Source of the DNA: Hirsutella rhossiliensis
Lineage: Eukaryota > Ascomycota > Sordariomycetes > Hypocreales > Ophiocordycipitaceae
NCBI RefSeq assembly: GCF_020360975.1
Contig: NW_025408667.1
Location: 7,874,001 to 7,938,000, forward strand
DNA length: 64,000 nt
Direction: 5' to 3'
A program made the translations under genes and the position numbers. Below the pieces are notes generated by a model. That model had not been told where the DNA came from, ran no database searches, and saw only the letters and a program-made list of their open reading frames with translations. Every line of letters starts with the position of its first letter. Positions within the stretch are counted from its first letter, which is position 1. Below are positions 1 through 10,420 of this stretch, piece by piece.

Positions 1-523
1 GAGTCTGCCACCGGTTGAGGGCTGTGTGGCCCCTTTTCCCTTGAGGGAACCACGGAAATCCAACGTGTTCGAGGCCTGATTCCCGAGGAGGTGACGCGGT
101 ATGAGTCACGTCCAAACGGAGACGGGAGCTGACTTGTCGGGCTCCCTTGACTGGCAGGGATCGAGAACGCCGCATGTTTTGATTTTCGCGTCCGAGCTCT
201 CTCGGCGGGGGGAGACAATTGATGTCAGCTGTTGGCCTCCCGCATGCAGGAGGCCGCCTACATGATGTATGATGTTGTTGGGTCTGCTTGTACGAAGTAA
301 CTTACCGACCGTTCCCATGTTCAATGACAACGGCCTCATGGGGAGGAGCAGATATCATGTCAGGGCTTCATTCACTGCGGATAAGTTTAAATTGTCCCAA
401 GGTAGTCGTCCATTCCGCCAGCCTCTACACTCAACGCAGTTCAAAGATCTTCTAGTCAGCATCAATCCTATTGCACCCCCAACCACTCTGACACTTTGCA
501 CCACCACTGTCACTTTGTTCATC
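1..523. other. 5' flank of the first gene
   Basis: No protein is recognised here. The reading frame of the next gene stays open upstream to about 269, but that part has no family resemblance and is probably leader. A CACCA/CACTG-rich stretch at about 476-520 directly precedes the chosen ATG. Confidence 0.4.
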
Positions 524-2677
524 ATGGCGGCAACGGCAACAGGTCGTTTCGAGAAAACGAAGCAGGATTCGGGCGTCTCCTGCGCTCCGATTCCAGCTTC
601 TGTCCCGTCATCTTGTCTTGATGAGGAGCAAGAGAAGAAACCTGTCGTGGTTGGGCTATACGGCGTCCCAGGCTCAGGAAAGTCGTTTCTTCTGAATCGT
701 CTGAAGCACGAGCTGTACCCCGGCGAGTTCAAAATGCACGAAGGCTCGGAAAATATTTCTGCTCTCGTTTCGGGTGGCCTCGCGGCTTTCAAGAGCATGT
801 CGGAACAGGAAAAGGCCCACTGGCGAGGGCGTGCCATTGATGATATTGGCAGGGAGAGCGCTTCCACCGGGCGAACCGCAGTCGTCACCGGCCACTTCAT
901 GTTCTGGTCAGATGGGGAGGCCATGGAAACCCCAGTCTGCACTCCAAACGACCTGGCAGTTTACACTCACATCGTCTACCTCCAAGTCGACCCCCGGTGC
1001 ATCGCCCAGCGTCGCGTGGATGACAAGCTGAGGACTCGATCTGCGGTGTCTCCTCAGCACCTCTCTCAATGGCAGCAAGCCGAGATTCAACAACTTGAAC
1101 CCCTGTGCCGTCATCATGGCATTCTTTTCTCTGTCGTTACGGAGCAGGCTGCTCTGGCGCTGCGAGTCTCGGCCTTGATTCGTCGCTTTCGACAAGATGC
1201 CGCCGATCGAGACTTTGTGCGTGCTCAAACGAGACTCGACCAAGTGCTGCCAGGCCGAGACCGACTGCGAACGGTTCTCGTCTTGGACGGAGATCGGACC
1301 TTGGCCGCCGAAGATACGGGGGCGCTGTTCTGGCAGATTCGTGCTGAGCCACGGCCTTTGACAGAGAAGCCAGGGACCTGCCCCCTCAAGCTGCTTTTTG
1401 GAAGCCCGTTGGGATACTCGGACTGCGCTTTTCGCCAAGCGGCATTGCTATACGAAGGGGCTGCTTCCGACGACCAGGAGTATGAACGCCTGTGTGGAGC
1501 CGTAGCGTCATCGATCAAGGTCTATCCAGAATTCCTCTCATTGCTCCGGTCGGTAGCCGGCCGAGACGACGTTGGCGCGGTCGTGGTGACCTGTGGTCTT
1601 GGCCGGGCCTGGGAAAAGGTGCTGGAAAGAGAGAGCCTCTCGCAGACAGTCAAGGTCGTGGGCGGAGGCAGAACCTCTGACGGGCTCGTGGTCACTCCGG
1701 CGACGAAAGCTGCCATTGTCTCTCGGCTGCGGCACGCCGACATGCTGCACGTCTTGGCATTCGGTGACAGTCCCTTGGATCTGCCGATGCTACGAGAGGC
1801 CAACGAGGCCATCGTCGTGGTTGGCGATGAGCAGACGAGGAGCCGAAACATGGAGGCGGCTCTGGCGGCTGCCATCGGCGACGGCCTCCGAGCGCGACAG
1901 GTTTTGATGCCTGAACATGTCTCGCCGCGCTTGGACGAGATTCGGCTGCCTCGAGTCAGGTTCAGCGATCAAGACTTTATCAATTCGGTTGCCGGTCGCC
2001 ACAATAGCCGTGTAAGTGCCAGGGGTGATGACCGCGACCCTGGCATGACCGGTTCACGAGTATTGCATGCCACGGACAAAGAGGCGGCAAAGCTGCTCAT
2101 GTCTCCTACACGCGATGCAGCAACATCCGGCCCGCGGCTCAGGGCTGCTCATGAACAGGTTGGACGGTATTTGGCCGCCGAGTACTTGTCTACCGCGATA
2201 GGTCTCGAAGAATATCCCATTCCCCACGTGCAGGGCCACCAGACAAGCGGCCATCGGCTTCGTAATGAGAGACAGACATCGATCATAGCACTCATGAGAG
2301 GTGGAGAGCCGCTGGCCCTGGGCATCAACGAGGTGTTTCCGCTCGCCATGTTTGTCCACGCCGACTCGGCGTCGAGCGTACGCAGACACCACGTGCGAGA
2401 CCAAAAGACTGTTGTCTTGGTTGACTCGGTCATCAACACCGGCAAGACACTGCTTTTGTTTATAGAGCATATCCGCCAGATGTGCCCCAGCATCTGCGTG
2501 GTCATCGTGGCCGGGGTTGTCCAGGCTGAGGCCATCTCGCAGGGCCAAGCGTTGGCCGATGCAATGAGCAAGCACGACGTGCAGTTGGTTGCGCTCCGGC
2601 TGTCTAACAATAAGTTTACGGGGACAAAGACAACCGACACTGGCAACCGGCTGTTCAACACGACGCACTTGTCGTGA
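524..2677 (+). CDS. P-loop / HAD / phosphoribosyltransferase three-domain protein
   Basis: Intronless, 717 aa. Residues about 41-60 hold a Walker A loop (GVPGSGKS) of the small-molecule kinase type. Residues about 250-450 look like a HAD-type hydrolase: DGDRTL gives the DxD nucleophile motif, and GDSPLD is the C-terminal acidic motif. The last about 230 residues resemble a uracil-phosphoribosyltransferase-like PRTase, with VLVDSVINTGKT as the PRPP-binding loop. Known: fungal proteins combining these modules are usually annotated as uracil phosphoribosyltransferase-like. Inferred: a nucleotide/nucleoside salvage or phosphate-transfer role in the cytosol; the substrate is unknown. The start at 524 was chosen because it is the first ATG close to the P-loop domain and follows a C/A-rich leader; the frame is open further upstream without recognisable sequence. 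It converges on the MFS gene, with about 245 bp between stops. Confidence 0.8.
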   Translation: MAATATGRFEKTKQDSGVSCAPIPASVPSSCLDEEQEKKPVVVGLYGVPGSGKSFLLNRLKHELYPGEFKMHEGSENISALVSGGLAAFKSMSEQEKAHWRGRAIDDIGRESASTGRTAVVTGHFMFWSDGEAMETPVCTPNDLAVYTHIVYLQVDPRCIAQRRVDDKLRTRSAVSPQHLSQWQQAEIQQLEPLCRHHGILFSVVTEQAALALRVSALIRRFRQDAADRDFVRAQTRLDQVLPGRDRLRTVLVLDGDRTLAAEDTGALFWQIRAEPRPLTEKPGTCPLKLLFGSPLGYSDCAFRQAALLYEGAASDDQEYERLCGAVASSIKVYPEFLSLLRSVAGRDDVGAVVVTCGLGRAWEKVLERESLSQTVKVVGGGRTSDGLVVTPATKAAIVSRLRHADMLHVLAFGDSPLDLPMLREANEAIVVVGDEQTRSRNMEAALAAAIGDGLRARQVLMPEHVSPRLDEIRLPRVRFSDQDFINSVAGRHNSRVSARGDDRDPGMTGSRVLHATDKEAAKLLMSPTRDAATSGPRLRAAHEQVGRYLAAEYLSTAIGLEEYPIPHVQGHQTSGHRLRNERQTSIIALMRGGEPLALGINEVFPLAMFVHADSASSVRRHHVRDQKTVVLVDSVINTGKTLLLFIEHIRQMCPSICVVIVAGVVQAEAISQGQALADAMSKHDVQLVALRLSNNKFTGTKTTDTGNRLFNTTHLS

Positions 2678-2921
2678 TGGGGAAATATCTCCGCCGGGAA
2701 ATTGAGACAACATTGAGTTTTGATAGGCACTTTAAAGGGCCCACGAATGCGTAGCCAGCGAGCCTACTCACACCCCTGACTACTTCCTATACATCACATA
2801 TTAATGTTATGCCCCCATATCCTACACGCAAGTCTGCATATAGCTCAGTGGGAAAGATGCTCCAGCGACCGCAGCGACAGAATTGTCAACTTTGAATGTA
2901 AAGCCCCGTGTCGTTGTCCCA

Positions 2922-4553
2922 TTACGTCCAGAAACTCTTCCTGCGTGGGGAAAAGAAGGGCGAGAGGACGATCAGGGATACCAAGACGGGTACAACAGCG
3001 CAGGCCAGGGACATGGCAAAGACGCCGTGGAAGCCATTGATGTAGGCCTCGAGAACGGCGGGGGCGTCGTCTCCGAACGTTTCCCCGAGGCGGAGAGCGC
3101 CGTGGTGCAGCACGTCGAGGCCATCGAGGTTCGGGGCCGTCTGCTTCAGGCTCCGGAGCAGGCCGTTGGCAAAGATGGCCTGGGCGGCCGAGATGAAGAC
3201 GACGCCGCCGGCGAGCTCGAAGAACATGGTCAGGCCGACGGTGGCCGCGATGTGTTGCAGCGGCAGGCTCCTCTGGTTGGCCACGAGCGGCACCTCCATG
3301 GCCGTGCCGATGCCGATGCCGGCGCAGGTCTGGAAGCCGATCCACTCGGCCGTGGTCGAGTCGGAGTCGAGCAGGCAGAGAAGAACGGAGCCGGCAAGGG
3401 TGATGAGACCACCGGCGACAAGAGGGACCTTCCACAGCCCCGTACGGCCGATAAAGGACGTCGACGCAATGCTAAAGACGGAGACGCCCAGGATGAGGGG
3501 GATGTTGCGGACGGCGCTGACGGCGGGCGAGACGCCCTGGACGGCCTGGAAATAGATGGGCAGGAAGTAGAGCAGCGGGAAGTAGACGCCCGAGACGAAG
3601 AAGGTGTAGATGCAGTTGGGCCATACGGGCCACTGCGTGAAGAGGCGCGAGGGAATCAAGGCCCGGTCGCCCATGGCGCGTTCGTAGAGGCACAGGGCGA
3701 CGGTGAGGATGCCGGAAAAGACGAGGGCGAGGACGACCGGGGGGGAGCTCCACGGCTTCGCGGTGCCGCCCCATTCCATGGCGAGCAGATAGAGGACGGC
3801 GGCGGCAGTGACGAGGGCATTGCCGGTGAAGTCGAGCTCGCGCACAACGGCGGTCCAGGGGAGCCGCCTCTGGGCGTCCTTGGCCAGCTTGGGCGTCTGG
3901 AAGCAGACGAAGAGGGCGACGAGGGCAAAGCCGCCGATGGGGAGGTTGATCCAGAACATCCAGCGCCACGAGGCCGTGCTGGTCAGGAGGCCGCCGAGCA
4001 GGGGCCCGACGACGCTGGCGACGCCAAAGGTGGTGCCGACAATGCCCATGTACACGGGCCGCCAGGTGTCGTCGGTGATGAAGGCAATGACGGTGAAGAC
4101 GCCGCCGAGGATGCCCGAGGCGCCGATGCCGGCAATGGCGCGGCCGGCAATGACGACGGCGCTGCTCGGGGCCGCGGCCGAAGCAACGCAGCCGGCCAGG
4201 AAGACGACGATGGAGACGGCCAGGGTGGTGCGCAGGTCGTAGAAGCCGTAGGCCTTGCCCCAGGTCGCCTGGAAGGTCGTCTGCGTCAGGAAGAAGACGG
4301 ACCCGTACCAGCCGACGTCGCTGAGCGACTGGAACGTGTCGGTGATGGCGGGGATGGCCGTCGCCACAATCGTCGTGTCGAGCGCCGCGAGGAAGCAGCT
4401 CAGCATCAGGGTGACGATGATGGCGTAGAACCTCGCGCCGCTGGGCAGCGACGCCTGCTCGAGGGCCTTGCAGCTTCCTGCATCCTCGGCGTGCCCGCCC
4501 CGGTGGCCGGTCCTCGGTATGAGGGGATCCCTCTCGTTCGGTTCGTGGGCCAT
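2922..4553 (-). CDS. MFS multidrug exporter, DHA2 (14-TMS) type
   Basis: Intronless, 543 aa. After a charged N-terminus of about 40 residues come repeated hydrophobic segments. Family motifs seen: LDTTIVATAIPAI in TM1 (DHA2 signature), the GRAIAGIGASG region, and motif C as VVGPLLGGLL in TM5. Known: DHA2 drug:H+ antiporters export toxins and xenobiotics across the plasma membrane. The ATG at 4553 (context GTCATGGCC) is preferred; upstream in-frame codons are non-ATG. The gene is very GC-rich and carries a long open frame on the opposite strand, which is a composition artefact. Substrate cannot be told; no biosynthetic cluster is next to it. Confidence 0.9.
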   Translation of the reverse strand: MAHEPNERDPLIPRTGHRGGHAEDAGSCKALEQASLPSGARFYAIIVTLMLSCFLAALDTTIVATAIPAITDTFQSLSDVGWYGSVFFLTQTTFQATWGKAYGFYDLRTTLAVSIVVFLAGCVASAAAPSSAVVIAGRAIAGIGASGILGGVFTVIAFITDDTWRPVYMGIVGTTFGVASVVGPLLGGLLTSTASWRWMFWINLPIGGFALVALFVCFQTPKLAKDAQRRLPWTAVVRELDFTGNALVTAAAVLYLLAMEWGGTAKPWSSPPVVLALVFSGILTVALCLYERAMGDRALIPSRLFTQWPVWPNCIYTFFVSGVYFPLLYFLPIYFQAVQGVSPAVSAVRNIPLILGVSVFSIASTSFIGRTGLWKVPLVAGGLITLAGSVLLCLLDSDSTTAEWIGFQTCAGIGIGTAMEVPLVANQRSLPLQHIAATVGLTMFFELAGGVVFISAAQAIFANGLLRSLKQTAPNLDGLDVLHHGALRLGETFGDDAPAVLEAYINGFHGVFAMSLACAVVPVLVSLIVLSPFFSPRRKSFWT

Positions 4554-7500
4554 GACGCTGACGAGAACCAAGGCCTTGGTGTCGACGGTTTCAGAACGAG
4601 GCTCGACAGTCGGCCGTAGAACGAGATGGCGGCGGGCAGTTTCTTCAACTCACCGCGTTTGCTGGGAGACAGGCCCACAGGGAAAACACAATAAGACCTG
4701 GTGTGAGACATTCAGCTTGAGTCTCGCATCCACTGGTGCCGAAAAAGCAAACATGGTCGAGCTATAGCCCCTTGTTCATGCAAGCCCGATGTCGTGTTGG
4801 CCATTGAGAGGCAAGAACATGGCCGTAAAAGAAAAACGAATGTCTGGAAAAGAAAAGAAACGTCCAATTGGGGGAAAGGAGTGTGCCGGATCGAACCGCA
4901 AGAGAAAGATTGCTGATTAGTCGGCGACTCCAACGGGCACAGTAGGCACATGCGTGAGGCAGCGACAAGCCGGGGCCATGATTTGTCGATCCTCTCCTCC
5001 TCCAACAGGCGAGAGTCGCTCTCTCTGTCGGAGCTTCTCAGAATAGTATTACGCACCGCGCCACCGTTACGCATGTAGATCCATTCTCGGTCAGCCAGTG
5101 ATGGCTGTTGCTCTGAAACAGGGAAATGTCGCCGCACGAAGATGACGATGGCTTGTACGAATAGGTGATTGGGAGTCGTGTGGCTTCTGTGCGAGCCCAA
5201 GCCGACGTTGACCGTGAACTGGTGCTTTCTACTTGCTCAGATTCATAGCAGAGCGGCTTTACTGCCTCATTATAAGTCACCCAAGACTACGGGTTTCAAA
5301 GCAGAGCCTCTGATTCGGTGACGAAAACGAGACTGCTCTCATCCCAATGGCACCACGAGGCATTGGCGTCGAATGTAGCCGTGAGAACGGCGAGTGTTGA
5401 GCTGAGCATGTCGGCTTTCTCAAGCGCGTGCGGTGCATACACGCACAGCGCATAACTCCCATGTACAAGAGGTCTGTAGCAAGCCATGTGGCGTCGTGTC
5501 TGGCCTGTCGTCGTTGCAACTTGGCACTGACGTTGAGGGGGCCCGGGCAATACTCGAACGACAGTTGACAAACAGCACCGTTACACAGGATACACGACGC
5601 TTGCTGTCCGTCAGACGGCATCCAGGCCTCCAATATGGCACAAGCGAGATTGCCACTTTCAACCGTGGTTGGTGTTACAGAAAGGAGCCCGCCCTGCACC
5701 AACCACGAATCGGGTGCATGACACAGCAATCATTGGCATCGAGACTGCCATATTACGTACGTCCTGAGACAGGCTTTGACTCACTCTGTCGAACTGTGCA
5801 AATGCTACTCGCATTTAGTGACAATGGGCAACGGGGCCAGACGGTCAACTCGAGTAGCCTCCGGCTATTGAGGCTCGGGCATTTGCTGCACAAACGTGAC
5901 TTACTGCTGCTCTGGTGGTACACTGCTAGCAGCCGTGCCTTTACCGACATGAACAAGATAGGCTGGTGTTGGCTTCAGGTTCGGGCTCGAGCTCTTTGCC
6001 ATTGAAGCTACCATGGAGGGGATATGCCATGTTCTCCGAGACCATCCCAAGCTCCTCCTCACCAAAGGATGTTCTCATCCATGGGGCGAAGCTCGACGGA
6101 GAAGCCGGGGCACGTTTGGAAATGCCTGGCCGCAGCGTGGTCGATGCGGATTTCCCGGGGGCGCAGTCCATGCACGACGAAGCCATTGCGCTGCCGGTCT
6201 GGGCATGTCGCACCGACGGTGAAACATCACATGGAGGTTATTTGCGACATGGCACGAGAAGTTGGAAGATGAAGGTCAAGCAAGACACACGACGTCTAAA
6301 GGAAACTTGCACACCGGCACATGCCTCGACAGAAGCCGACTCTCAATGGTACAGACAAGGGAATGATGGCCCAGGCGCGGCGCGAGCTTTCAATATGAGG
6401 ACGATTATTGATATCTTGTACATGACCTGCATGCAAGTCGGGATCTTAGCACTCATAGTATTTGGCACACGTTCTGAAAAGCCGCATAAGACTTGCGCCT
6501 CGAGATTCTTTCCAGCGTGCCGAGCTCCACGGGTCCTCTCCCTCATCCAAGCTCAGGTGAGGGCGGTGATGTCTTTGGCCGAGTGAGTTGCGGAATGTAT
6601 GCTCATGATGATTGTACTTTCAAGTCGAGCATGGCCACGCGGAACTAAGTCCCGGCCATGCTACAATGCGTGACTCTGCCGAGAGCTCGCCCTAGACGAA
6701 GCTCAACAAGAATACACGCAGAGCTGAGCACAATATCGGCTCCCATTTCCCGTCAGTCCAGTCGGCCGGGCACATCAGACTACCTGTGCTGACCAAAGCG
6801 GCTATTCTCCATATTGCTCCGCAACATAGGCCACACGTGTGTATGTAATAGGAACACGAAGCTATTGAAGCAGCCAACCGCTCAAGGGATGCATTCCCAT
6901 GTGCAGACTGCCTCACTAAAGGTGTAAAAGAGCCGCATTTGACGTTTAGTCTGCCAAGCTCGCCAGCGGCTCGGCAGTCTGAACCGACCTGACTGTGTCC
7001 CGAGTTCCGGGCTGAACCGTTACGGGGTCCTGACTCGGACGGCGGAGAACTCCGTCGACCATTCCCCGAGACCCCGGCTGCTGGGAAGACTCCGGGAAAG
7101 CGGCACACTGCGGGGAAGGAGGTTACAATGATCGGTATGGGGCCGGGGTAGTGCAGCCATTGTTTGTTTGTCCGCAGGGCTCGCAGCACAACGTCCACGG
7201 TAGGACCGGCTATAGGAGGCTGTAGCACGGGACCATGACGACGGCGTTAGCCCCGTTCACCTTTATCCGGCCCATACGAGCTCCGGGTAGGTTCACACCT
7301 GGAGTGGCAATGTGCTGGACCTGGGCGATCTCGGTGTAGCTCAGGAGAGGACAGCCGTTGTTTCTACAGAGAATCAAGCTTAGCATGACCTACTGATAGT
7401 CGAAACGCGTTGAGGACCGTATGGGCCATAAAGCAAAGCAAAGTGGAGTGGGCATGGGGCCTCATTTCCTTTCTCATTCACTTGGCATATCGCTCGCCCA

Positions 7501-8146
7501 TTATCGTCGGTCTACTTTGTACAGGCCATCTTTTGAGGCCGAGAATTTCAGCAATTAAACAGACCAGGAGCATTATACATATCTAGCTTTTGCCATCAAG
7601 GTTCTTCAGGGGCCTTACTCCCGCATACAGGTGCATGAAGATAGCCTTCAGCATCCAGGTCGAACGATCCGCCAAGAGATTCGACAACTCAGACTAGCCA
7701 CGTCGTAATTTGCAGAGCCGTAAGCAAGGTTTGGATGTACATGGCCAAGCCGCCACTATCTATAAGTCGCGGACGAAGCATCGCGGTCGCGTATGGCCTC
7801 ACGTTCGACGAAGCCCACGGTGTGTGAGAAAGCTGCGAATCGGAAAGTGGAAAGTCGCCCCGTTTCTCCTTCGCTCAGACCTCAAATCAGAGCTCAGGTG
7901 GCTGCATGTTTGCTGCAAAGTGTCAGATTGCTGTGCCCCGATTGGTAGACGGCCCAATATTGCGGCTTACGTGCGTCCAACGACATATGTTCAGCTCGAG
8001 ATGTTGAGACTTGCAGTTTTTTCAGCCTCACTACGAGTGGTGATTGCTGGGGTCAGGAGTCTAGCTTATCTTCCCTCCTCATCGAAATCCAATAGAACTA
8101 CATGTATAATTATGTGTTGAGCTCGACGTGATTCACTACCAGCATC
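4554..8146. other. 3.6 kb intergenic region
   Basis: Only short, overlapping frames on both strands, none with a recognisable domain or good splice structure. It contains the 5' leaders of the flanking genes. A tRNA-like stretch at about 4885-4945 was examined and rejected. I see no repeat or mobile element. Confidence 0.5.
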
Positions 8147-10420
8147 ATGCCGCTCTTCGCCTCCAGCCATCTCCCAGAATACCAGTATAGCACCCTTGAC
8201 CCGTCGCAGAAAACCTTTCGCCTGGTCCAGCTTCTGCCGCCGAAGCCTGCTCGCATACCGGGCGCCTACGGCACGCTGCGCATTAAGCTGGTCGAGGTCA
8301 ACGTCGACACCAAGCTTCCTTATGACGCTCTATCCTACGCCTGGGGCGACCCGGCCTCCCTCGGTGCGCGAGACCGAGGGATAATCGTGGAGACACACAG
8401 CGACGCCCAACGGCTCTCCATCCATCGTCCGCTCGAGCTAGCACTACTTCATCTTGCTGCCAATAGTTCCGTAAACCTACCTCTCTTTGTCGACCAGATC
8501 AGCATCAACCAGGACGACAAGCCCGAGAAGAGCCACCAGGTCCAGCTCATGAGGGACATTTACGCAAGATGCTCGCGCACCGTTGTGTGGCTGGGCCCGG
8601 CAACCCGCGCGTCTAAGTTATATTTTAACCTTATCCACGAAATATGCCAAGAAGGGGTCCTAAGCCGCGTCATGGGGCCCAGAGTCAGCCATTTAGCGCG
8701 TGTATTTGACGCCGTGATGGATCCAGGTGTCCAAGTCGACGAAGGGCAACGCGAGGACCGAGACGACATACTTAACCTAATTCAACGATTCGGTGTCCGA
8801 TTTCCCCTGGATGGTTTCGCCGACGTGCTAGGCCGGCGCTGGTTCAACCGCCTATGGATCATCCAGGAGGCATGTCTGGCGCCCGCAGTCGTCTTTATCT
8901 GCGGCCAACAGTCGCTCTGCTTCGACTGCTTCCGCGCCGGGGCGCTCTTCTATAACATTTACAATACGCACTGGGCAGGCCAGCGCACCGAGGCCACGTC
9001 GCAGCACGAAATCCGTCGACGCAGCGCCATCTTTAACAAGACGGCAGGCTTGATTCGCATTTTCCAGCAGCGCAAGGTCATTCATCAAACGGGCCGGCGA
9101 GAAGGTCTGTATGGCCTCGTGCTCAAGTTCAATGTCAACGACAACAATGTCAAGATCGGCTCCCATCTCGCAGAGGATCGCATATTTGGCTTGCTGGGGC
9201 TGGCGGCCGATGACGACGACTTGCGGCAGCAGGTCCGTGTCCGCTACGCAAAGGAGGCCGTCCAGATCTACACAGAGGTTTCTGCCTTGCTTCTCAAGGA
9301 AAACATGGACGCCTTGCTGTTTACGCAGTTTCCGAAAGAGACACAAGGCCTGCCTTCCTGGGTCCCGGACTGGGCCATGGACATCAAGGTGCCGGTGGGA
9401 TACTTGACCTTGGCAGACGCCGTCTTCGCCGCTGGAGGGCCGAAGGAAGGGGCCCGCCGTCGGCTGGACGAGCGGTCCGGGCGGCTCACGGTCCGTGGCG
9501 TCCTGGTTGACAGAATCGTGTGTGTTGGACAGACAAGTCATCGGCTAGACCCTGAGCGGCGAATGATGGATCAGATTGATTACCGCTGTGCCAAAATGTT
9601 CTTTGACGAGACGGCCAAGTTCGTCAGAGAAGCCGCTGCTTCCCGCCACAGCGGGAGTGCCTCCGGCTCAGACGAGGAGGCGGAGGCCCAGATGTCTCTG
9701 CGCGTCTGTGACTCGGGCCTCTCCCACAGACACTTCACGGACAAGCTTGGGGCGCCTGCTGGCCTCGAACGACTTCGCGCTCTCCATGGCAGCGTCAGTC
9801 ATCTGGGGCAGCGGCTTCTCAACTCGGATGAAACGGTTGCCTCGTTTGGTATCACGCGCATCTACAGAACGCTTGGCATCACCCCATGGTACTGGACCCC
9901 GACTTCCGAGATGACCAGTCTCCGCATCTGTGCCCGTGATCCGGCCGCAGCCGCTTACATCCTTTATCTGGCTCTTGCCGATTTCCTCGTCGACATGGGC
10001 GGGCTTTGCCTCGGCGCGGCTAGGATGACCTGGGCGACGTATCACATCAAGTTCCGCCGCCGCTTCAGCAAGGTCAAGCTGCGGCCCGTGGTGGAGGATG
10101 TGATTGCGGCAGGCCTCGACCCCGAAGTCAGCCTCGGACCAGACTTGGCCCTCTTGGATTCCAATATTCTCAAAAATGCGGGCCGGAGGCTGTACCGGAC
10201 CGAGAAGGGCTACGTGGGCGTGGGCCCGGCGCAGATGACGCCGGGGGATTCCGTCGTGGTCTTCCACGGCGGGACGGTGCCGCATCTGTTGAGGGAGGCG
10301 GCAGGGGAGGGGGGGGACGAGTCGTGGACATACTTGGGCGAAGCGTATTGCGACGGCATCATGGATGGCGAGGCGTTGGAGGAGGGAGTTGGCGTTGAGA
10401 GGAGCTTTGTCCTGGCTTGA
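8147..10420 (+). CDS. HET-domain (heterokaryon incompatibility) protein
   Basis: Intronless, 757 aa. The N-terminal half carries the three HET blocks in order: YDALSYAWGDP (about residues 59-69), PLFVDQISINQDD followed by QVQLMRDIYARC and VVWLGP (about 108-150), and RRWFNRLWIIQEA (about 234-246). Known: HET domains trigger regulated cell death on fusion of unlike hyphae and are related to TIR-like immunity modules. The C-terminal half (about 400-757) has no motif I recognise; it probably carries the sensing or partner-binding part. The partner gene is not evident nearby, as both flanks are gene-poor for 2-3.6 kb. Confidence 0.92.
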   Translation: MPLFASSHLPEYQYSTLDPSQKTFRLVQLLPPKPARIPGAYGTLRIKLVEVNVDTKLPYDALSYAWGDPASLGARDRGIIVETHSDAQRLSIHRPLELALLHLAANSSVNLPLFVDQISINQDDKPEKSHQVQLMRDIYARCSRTVVWLGPATRASKLYFNLIHEICQEGVLSRVMGPRVSHLARVFDAVMDPGVQVDEGQREDRDDILNLIQRFGVRFPLDGFADVLGRRWFNRLWIIQEACLAPAVVFICGQQSLCFDCFRAGALFYNIYNTHWAGQRTEATSQHEIRRRSAIFNKTAGLIRIFQQRKVIHQTGRREGLYGLVLKFNVNDNNVKIGSHLAEDRIFGLLGLAADDDDLRQQVRVRYAKEAVQIYTEVSALLLKENMDALLFTQFPKETQGLPSWVPDWAMDIKVPVGYLTLADAVFAAGGPKEGARRRLDERSGRLTVRGVLVDRIVCVGQTSHRLDPERRMMDQIDYRCAKMFFDETAKFVREAAASRHSGSASGSDEEAEAQMSLRVCDSGLSHRHFTDKLGAPAGLERLRALHGSVSHLGQRLLNSDETVASFGITRIYRTLGITPWYWTPTSEMTSLRICARDPAAAAYILYLALADFLVDMGGLCLGAARMTWATYHIKFRRRFSKVKLRPVVEDVIAAGLDPEVSLGPDLALLDSNILKNAGRRLYRTEKGYVGVGPAQMTPGDSVVVFHGGTVPHLLREAAGEGGDESWTYLGEAYCDGIMDGEALEEGVGVERSFVLA

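Noticed and set aside
2883..4619. A 578-codon open frame antisense to the MFS exporter
   Set aside because: It mirrors a very GC-rich gene, is low-complexity (Gly/Asp/Glu/Ala) and has no domain; the membrane protein on the other strand is clear.
4885..4945. tRNA-like stretch with TTCGATCC on the minus strand and GTGCC/GGCAC ends
   Set aside because: T-stem and acceptor stem cannot pair in standard geometry and the length is too short.
5941..7228. Several 70-206 codon frames on both strands
   Set aside because: They overlap each other, lack splice structure and show no domain.
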